Origin: Mycobacterium lehmannii
GTDB taxonomy: Bacteria; Actinomycetota; Actinomycetes; Mycobacteriales; Mycobacteriaceae
Length of the DNA: 64,000 nucleotides
Direction of reading: 5' to 3'
NCBI RefSeq assembly: GCF_002245535.1
Contig: NZ_NKCN01000001.1
Span: forward strand, 1 to 64,000
The notes beneath the pieces were generated by a model. It had not been told where the DNA came from. It did not search any database and saw nothing but the letters and a program-made list of their open reading frames with translations. Made by a program: the position numbers and the translations under genes. This document shows, in pieces, positions 58,232 to 64,000 of this stretch; positions within the stretch are counted from its first letter, which is position 1; each line of letters opens with the position of its first letter.

Positions 58232-58828
58232 GTGCAGCCTTTCGATACCCACACCGGCATCGGCGTCCCCCTGCGTCGGTCGAATGTCGACACCGATCAG
58301 ATCATCCCGGCGGTCTACCTGAAGCGAGTTACACGAACGGGTTTCGAGGACGGCTTGTTCGCCGCCTGGCGTAACGACCCGTCGTTCGTATTGAACTTGC
58401 CCCCGTTCGACAAAGGTTCGGTATTGGTCGCCGGCCCAGATTTCGGCACCGGTTCGTCACGCGAACATGCCGTGTGGGCGCTTATGGATTACGGCTTCCG
58501 GGTCGTCATCTCGTCCCGCTTCGCCGACATCTTTCGGGGCAATGCGGGCAAGGCCGGGCTCCTCGCGGCCGAAATTCCGCAAGATGATGTGGAAATTTTA
58601 TGGAAGCTCATCGAGCAGCAGCCAGGCCTGGAAATCACTGTGAATCTTCAAGATCGAACCATCGCCGCAGGAACGGTCATGGTGCCGTTCAGAATTGACG
58701 ACTATACGGCTTGGCGATTGCTCTCCGGACTCGACGATATAGGTCTTACGCTGCGCAAATGCGATGATATCGCGGCTTATGAATCGCGCAGGCCGGACTG
58801 GAAACCGCGGACTCTGCCGGCCAGATAA
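58232..58828 (+). CDS. leuD: 3-isopropylmalate dehydratase small subunit
   Basis: A 198-residue swivel subunit: [14 protein letters not shown] at the N-terminus and [17 protein letters not shown] at the substrate loop. It starts at GTG 58232, 14 bp after leuC, following TAGGAGCAG. It completes the isomerase with LeuC. The 3' third is noticeably richer in A/T third positions than its neighbours. Confidence 0.97.
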   Translation: MQPFDTHTGIGVPLRRSNVDTDQIIPAVYLKRVTRTGFEDGLFAAWRNDPSFVLNLPPFDKGSVLVAGPDFGTGSSREHAVWALMDYGFRVVISSRFADIFRGNAGKAGLLAAEIPQDDVEILWKLIEQQPGLEITVNLQDRTIAAGTVMVPFRIDDYTAWRLLSGLDDIGLTLRKCDDIAAYESRRPDWKPRTLPAR

Positions 58829-59017
58829 CGGCCCCCGGTAAGCCGAAATCACCGTCACTGGACCCGGTTCTCCGGGCCCCCTCTGGAGGTCAAGGGGGGC
58901 AAGAAAGTTCGCTGGCTTCGCCTGAAACTGCGCGTGGCTCTTGGAAATCAATGGGGAATGGGTTTACCGTGTCCTCTAGTCGGTCCAAAGAGGACCACTG
59001 GTTTCCGGAGGTTATGC

Positions 59018-59650
59018 ATGAACAAAGCAGAGCTCATCGACGTACTCACGGAGAAAATGGGCTCGGATCGTCGGTCGGCCACCGCAGCGGTGGAGAATGT
59101 CGTTGACACCATCGTGCGTGCGGTGCACAAGGGTGACAGCGTCACCATTACCGGCTTCGGCGTTTTCGAACAGCGCCGCCGCGCAGCACGCGTCGCGCGT
59201 AATCCGCGCACCGGCGAGACCGTCCGGGTGAAGCCCACCTCTGTGCCGGCATTCCGGCCCGGCGCTCAGTTCAAAGCCGTTGTCTCTGGGGCGCAGCGCC
59301 TCCCGGCGGAAGGACCAGCAGTGAAGAGAGGCGTTACGGCGGGGAGTGCCCGCAAGGCGGCCAAGAAGTCGCCGGCCAAGAAGAGTGCCGCCAAGAAGTC
59401 ACCGGCCAAGAAGGCCGCGACGAAGCGGACGGCAGCCAAGAAGACCGCCGCCAAGAAGTCACCGGCCAAGAAGGCCGCGACGAAGCGGACGGCAGCCAAG
59501 AAGACCGCCGCCAAGAAGTCGCCGGCCAAGAAGTCGGCGGCCAAGAAGGCACCGGCCAAGAAGTCGGCCGCCAAGAAGGCACCGGCCAAGAAGTCGGCAG
59601 CCAAGAAGTCGGCCGCCAAGAAGGCACCGGCCAAGCGCGGGCGCAAGTAA
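59018..59650 (+). CDS. hupB: Histone-like nucleoid protein HupB (MDP1/Lsr2-independent HU)
   Basis: A 210-residue HU-fusion protein. Residues 1-90 are a bacterial HU domain ([40 protein letters not shown]); residues about 105-210 are a Lys/Ala/Pro-rich histone-H1-like tail of PAKKA, AAKK and TAAKK repeats. It compacts DNA and is a target for methylation and acetylation. ATG 59018 follows GGAGG. The tail contains a perfect 60-bp tandem duplication. The 189-bp region after leuD holds its promoter. Confidence 0.96.
   Translation: MNKAELIDVLTEKMGSDRRSATAAVENVVDTIVRAVHKGDSVTITGFGVFEQRRRAARVARNPRTGETVRVKPTSVPAFRPGAQFKAVVSGAQRLPAEGPAVKRGVTAGSARKAAKKSPAKKSAAKKSPAKKAATKRTAAKKTAAKKSPAKKAATKRTAAKKTAAKKSPAKKSAAKKAPAKKSAAKKAPAKKSAAKKSAAKKAPAKRGRK
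59401..59520 (+). repeat. Perfect 60-bp tandem duplication in the hupB tail
   Basis: Bases 59401-59460 and 59461-59520 are identical over all 60 positions, encoding 20 residues twice in frame (units [20 protein letters not shown]). The lack of any synonymous difference indicates a recent duplication. Flanking PAKKS/AAKK units are similar but not identical. Confidence 0.95.
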
Positions 59651-59660
59651 GTTCAACCGG

Positions 59661-59693
59661 ACACGCCGTGGGTCTGCGCGACCCACGGCGTGT
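59661..59693 (+). terminator. hupB terminator hairpin
   Basis: A perfect 14-bp stem (59661-59674 with 59680-59693) and a 5-nt loop, 11 bp after the hupB stop. It is followed by TCGCGTTTC rather than a clean U-run. It probably ends hupB and may also serve the leftward mutT1. Confidence 0.8.
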
Positions 59694-59776
59694 TCGCGTT
59701 TCACGCCCACCAAAACATCTACGGCTCAATCTTTCCGAGCGGGAGTCCGCCGGAATTTGCATTCAACGTGTGGGCG

Positions 59777-60700
59777 TCATTTCACGGCCAGCGGGCTGCC
59801 CATGTGGTCCGCCGCAATCAACCGACCATTGTGAAGCGACATCACCCAGGTGCTGCCCTTGCGATTGCGCGACTTGTCGGGCCGCACGCCGTCGCGCTCG
59901 CACCACCATTCGATGAGGTCCGGAATGACCTTGCCCTGAGTGCAGATCACCGGGGTGCCAGCGGTGTCGGCGATCTCGAGGAAGCGCTGCCGGGCGGCCT
60001 TGCGGTTCTCCGCGTAAGCCTCCTCGGTCAGCAGCCCGTCACTTCGGATCGATGTCCCGAGTTCTTGTGCCAGTGGTTCCAATGTCGATACACAGCGCAC
60101 TCGGTCCGCCGCGAACAGCCGGTCGGCACCGAAGGCGAGCAGCATCGCGACCAGTGACTCCGCCTGCGCGCGACCGTTCTTGTCCAAGGGCCGTTTGCGG
60201 TCGTCGCCCTTGAACCGGGACTTGCTGCCCGCGGTGGCGTGGCGGACGATCAGCACGGTCTTGGTGTCGGCCGGATACTTCGCGAAGCGGCGCAGCACCT
60301 TTCGGTCGTGCGGATAATCGAGCTGTTTGATCGCCGCCGGGACGGGTAGCCATTTGAGTTCGTCGACCTCGTCATTCGGGCGGAACTCCCCGCGGACCAT
60401 GCGCGCCGCCCAGTAGCGCACCTTCTTCTTACCGCCCTCGACGGGATAGCTGACCGAACTGAGTCGCCGGCCCAGATATGCGGTGTACCCGGTTTCTTCG
60501 CATACCTCGCGGACGGCGGTCACCGGCTCGGTCTCGCCGGGGTCCACCTTGCCCTTGGGCAGCGACCAGTCGTCGTACCGAGGGCGGTGAATCAGCGCGA
60601 CTTCCGGCGCATCGGGATTTCCGTGGGGCCGCCACAGCACCGCCCCGGCGGCCAGGATCGTCTCCGCATCGGAGCCGGTCTCGGATGTCCGCTTCGGCAC
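59777..60700 (-). CDS. mutT1: Nudix hydrolase with C-terminal phosphatase domain, MutT1
   Basis: A 307-residue two-domain enzyme (Rv2985-like). The Nudix box [23 protein letters not shown] is at about residues 50-72. The C-terminal histidine-phosphatase domain begins [15 protein letters not shown] (RHG-type motif) at about 149. Mycobacterial MutT1 cleans up 8-oxo-GTP/dGTP and diadenosine polyphosphates. It lies immediately downstream of ppk in the convergent arrangement with hupB. Confidence 0.94.
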   Translation of the reverse strand: MPKRTSETGSDAETILAAGAVLWRPHGNPDAPEVALIHRPRYDDWSLPKGKVDPGETEPVTAVREVCEETGYTAYLGRRLSSVSYPVEGGKKKVRYWAARMVRGEFRPNDEVDELKWLPVPAAIKQLDYPHDRKVLRRFAKYPADTKTVLIVRHATAGSKSRFKGDDRKRPLDKNGRAQAESLVAMLLAFGADRLFAADRVRCVSTLEPLAQELGTSIRSDGLLTEEAYAENRKAARQRFLEIADTAGTPVICTQGKVIPDLIEWWCERDGVRPDKSRNRKGSTWVMSLHNGRLIAADHMGSPLAVK

Positions 60701-60778
60701 CTCAACTCCTGCAGATCATTCTGGGCACTCGCGGCCCACGACGACAGTGCTGAAAGTCCCTGACGTTGAGGAGGCCCG

Positions 60779-62968
60779 TCATGGTTGCCGGTGGCGTTCC
60801 ATCAACGAGACCTGGTGGTCGCGGACCGTGTGGCCCTCCTGCGGTGACGCCGTCCACTTACCGTCGACGCCCAACTCCCAACACCGGGTCGAGGGATCCA
60901 TCGCCGATTCGAAGATGTCGTGCAGTTGCGCCTTGAGCCGCGGATCCTTGACTTCGGCCATCACTTCGACGCGCCGGTCCAGATTGCGGTGCATCATGTC
61001 GGCGCTGCCGATCCAGAACTCGTCGATCGCGCGGAAGTGAATGATCCGCGAGTGTTCGAGGAATCGGCCGAGGATCGAGCGGACGGCGATGTTGTCCGAA
61101 TATCCAGGGGCATGGGGTCGTAGCGCGCAGATACCCCGGACCACCACCTCGACCCGCACACCGGCCTGCGACGCGCGGTACAGCGCATCGATGACCTGCT
61201 CGTCCACCAACGCGTTGGCTTTCAGCCTGATCCGCCCCTCGGCACCGTCGCGGGTGGCGACGATCTCCCGTTCGATGCGCTCGATGATGCCCCGGCGGAC
61301 CCCCTGAGGGGCGACGAGAAGGTTGCGGTAGGAGTCCTTGCGCGAGTAGCCCGTCAGCGAGTTGAACAGATCGGTGAGATCCGCGCCGATGTCGGGCGCG
61401 GCCGTCAGCAGCCCGATGTCCTCATACAGCCGCGCGGTTTTGGGGTTGTAGTTGCCGGTGCCGATGTGGCAGTAGCGCCGGATCAGCGAGCCCTCCCTGC
61501 GCACCACCAGACACGTCTTGCAGTGAGTCTTGAGTCCGATGAGCCCGTACACGACGTGCACGCCCGCACGCTCGAGCGCACGTGCCCACTTGATGTTGGC
61601 CTGCTCGTCGAACCGGGCCTTGATCTCGACGAGCGCGACGACCTGCTTACCCGCAGCCGCAGCGTCGATGAGCGCGTTGACGATTGGCGAGTCGCCGGAG
61701 GTGCGGTACAGGGTCTGCTTGATCGCCAACACGTTGGGGTCTGCCGCGGCCTGTTCGATGAACCGCTGCACGGTGGTGGAGAAGGAGTCGTACGGGTGGT
61801 GCACCAGCACGTCGCCGTCGCGCAGCGTCGAGAAGATGCTCTTGGGAGTCTCGCGCTCGCCGAACGCCGGTGGGGTGGCAGGCACGAACGGCCGGTCTTT
61901 GAGTGCAGGGCGATCGAGGCCGTAGATCTGCCACAGCGAGGACAAATCGAGCAACCCGGGCACCTCGATGACATCTCCCGGCGCGACGTCGAGTTCGCGC
62001 AACAGCAACTCGAGCATGCTCTCGGTCATGTCGTCGGAGACTTCCAACCGGACCGGGGAACCGAATCGGCGCCGCGCAAGTTCCCGTTCGAGGGCCTGCA
62101 GCAGGTCCTCGTCGCGGTCCTCCTCGACCTCAAAATCGGCGTTGCGCGTGATGCGGAACGCGTGGTGCTCGACGATCTCCAGCCCGGGGAACAGGACATG
62201 AAGGAACGCCGCGATCAGTTCCTCCATCGGCAGGAAGCGAACGATGCTGGCATCGCTTTCGCGGGCGGCCAGTTCGACGAACCGTTCTACGTTGTCGGGC
62301 ACTTTGACTCGGGCGAAGTGCTGCCCACCGTCGTCGGGATGTTTGACGGTGATCGCCAAGTTCAGGCTCAGGCCACTCACGAAAGGGAACGGGTGGGCCG
62401 GATCGACGGCGAGCGGCGTCAGCACCGGGAATACCTGCTCGTGGAAGTACGTGGACAACCGTGCGCGTTCGGCCTCGTCGAGTTCGGCCCACGTGACGAT
62501 CACGATGCCTTCGTCGGCCAACGCGGGGCGCACCGAATCGAGGAACACGTGCGCGTGCCGGTCGGCGAGGTGCTGGGTTCGCTCGTTGATCCGACGCAAC
62601 TGTTCACGTGGTGAGAGCCCGTCGGCGGAGCGCACCGACAGCCCCATTTCGTCGCGGCGTTTCAGTCCGGCGACGCGGACCATGTAGAACTCATCGAGAT
62701 TCGAGGCGAAGATCGCAAGGAACTTCGCCCGTTCCAGCAGCGGTAGCGAGGTATCGGCGGCCAATGCCAGTACCCGGGAGTTGAAGTCGAGCCAACTGAG
62801 CTCGCGGTTCAGGTAGCGGTCTTCGGGCAGCGCGTTCTCGACGGTGGGGGCGGTCGCCGCGGGAGGGGCTTCGGGCGCCGAGTTACCGGAGTCCGACGGC
62901 AACGTTCGGATGCTCGGCGACGGCGGTTCGCCGTCGCTGTCGCGAACCTCGATCCCGGCTTTCGTCAT
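60779..62968 (-). CDS. ppk: Polyphosphate kinase 1
   Basis: A 729-residue PPK1 (Rv2984-like). [17 protein letters not shown] marks the N domain, [15 protein letters not shown] and [16 protein letters not shown] the core, and the autophosphorylated histidine is in [22 protein letters not shown]. It makes polyphosphate from ATP and works with stress and RelA signalling in mycobacteria. It starts at ATG 62968; the first 45 residues are a polar, Pro/Ser-rich extension. Confidence 0.97.
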   Translation of the reverse strand: MTKAGIEVRDSDGEPPSPSIRTLPSDSGNSAPEAPPAATAPTVENALPEDRYLNRELSWLDFNSRVLALAADTSLPLLERAKFLAIFASNLDEFYMVRVAGLKRRDEMGLSVRSADGLSPREQLRRINERTQHLADRHAHVFLDSVRPALADEGIVIVTWAELDEAERARLSTYFHEQVFPVLTPLAVDPAHPFPFVSGLSLNLAITVKHPDDGGQHFARVKVPDNVERFVELAARESDASIVRFLPMEELIAAFLHVLFPGLEIVEHHAFRITRNADFEVEEDRDEDLLQALERELARRRFGSPVRLEVSDDMTESMLELLLRELDVAPGDVIEVPGLLDLSSLWQIYGLDRPALKDRPFVPATPPAFGERETPKSIFSTLRDGDVLVHHPYDSFSTTVQRFIEQAAADPNVLAIKQTLYRTSGDSPIVNALIDAAAAGKQVVALVEIKARFDEQANIKWARALERAGVHVVYGLIGLKTHCKTCLVVRREGSLIRRYCHIGTGNYNPKTARLYEDIGLLTAAPDIGADLTDLFNSLTGYSRKDSYRNLLVAPQGVRRGIIERIEREIVATRDGAEGRIRLKANALVDEQVIDALYRASQAGVRVEVVVRGICALRPHAPGYSDNIAVRSILGRFLEHSRIIHFRAIDEFWIGSADMMHRNLDRRVEVMAEVKDPRLKAQLHDIFESAMDPSTRCWELGVDGKWTASPQEGHTVRDHQVSLMERHRQP

Positions 62969-63022
62969 GCCTGCGATGATCCCCTATCCAACGGTCTTCG
63001 TGCCAGCGCGCAGTTGAACGGT

Positions 63023-64000
<978 letters not shown>

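Noticed and set aside
59341..59640. Repeats in hupB as a CRISPR-like array
   Set aside because: They are in-frame codon repeats without unique spacers; no cas genes are present.
61466..62614. 382-codon open frame antisense to ppk
   Set aside because: Entirely inside ppk with arginine-rich shadow translation.

Overview
The window is about 64 kb of high-GC actinobacterial chromosome. Gene content and order point to a pigmented, probably fast-growing mycobacterium (Mycolicibacterium type). Read left to right, the backbone follows the M. tuberculosis H37Rv order from about Rv3032 down to Rv2982c: methylglucose-polysaccharide genes, etfBA, iscS-mnmA, lpqA, ligA, gatCA-pfkA-gatB, lppZ, a DoxX gene, ilvBNC, serA-leuB, gltX with tRNA-Gln and tRNA-Glu, leuCD, hupB, mutT1, ppk, fbiD and gpsA. 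Homolog assignments come from recalled protein features and were not checked by a database search.

Layout. 1-4.1 kb: tail of an Asn/Asp/Ser repeat protein, then a leftward three-gene polysaccharide operon (GT4 transferase, GH57 enzyme, methyltransferase). 4.2-11.6 kb: electron transfer flavoprotein, an NAD(P)-binding protein, a nitroreductase, an ornithine-lipid-type acyltransferase pair, and cysteine desulfurase with tRNA 2-thiouridylase. 11.6-19.8 kb: lipoprotein LpqA, a MetE-like protein, a proline-rich secreted protein, then a lower-GC island (about 14.6-17.75 kb) with a membrane protein and a membrane-anchored pentapeptide-repeat protein, followed by an acyl-CoA ligase and a YjbR protein. 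19.85-26 kb: ligA, a small Cys-rich protein, and a five-gene speE cluster that sits elsewhere (Rv2597-Rv2601) in M. tuberculosis. 26-33.7 kb: an ACT-domain protein, gatCA-pfkA-gatB, lppZ, the DoxX gene and cfp6. 33.7-37.5 kb: ilvBNC behind a leader-peptide attenuator.

37.5-47.7 kb is the accessory highlight: a carotenoid cluster. A leftward, translationally coupled operon crtE-crtI-crtB-crtYc-crtYd-methyltransferase-crtU-Rieske faces a MerR-type LitR/CarH-like regulator and idi on the other strand. The predicted product is an aromatic carotenoid of the isorenieratene (leprotene) type. Three promoter regions of this cluster (upstream of the regulator, idi and crtE) each carry two GCATCG-like half-sites spaced exactly 11 bp apart. 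That matches the tandem 11-bp direct-repeat architecture known for CarH operators and is the most interesting new signal here.

47.7-64 kb: an FAD oxidoreductase with a triplicated 24-bp repeat at its start, serA-leuB, an MFS transporter, a FAH-family protein, gltX, two tRNAs, an IclR regulator divergent from leuCD with a palindromic operator candidate, hupB with a perfect 60-bp tandem duplication, mutT1, ppk, fbiD and the start of gpsA. The window also holds a complete indirect Gln-tRNA route (gltX, tRNA-Gln, gatCAB) and most of branched-chain amino acid synthesis.
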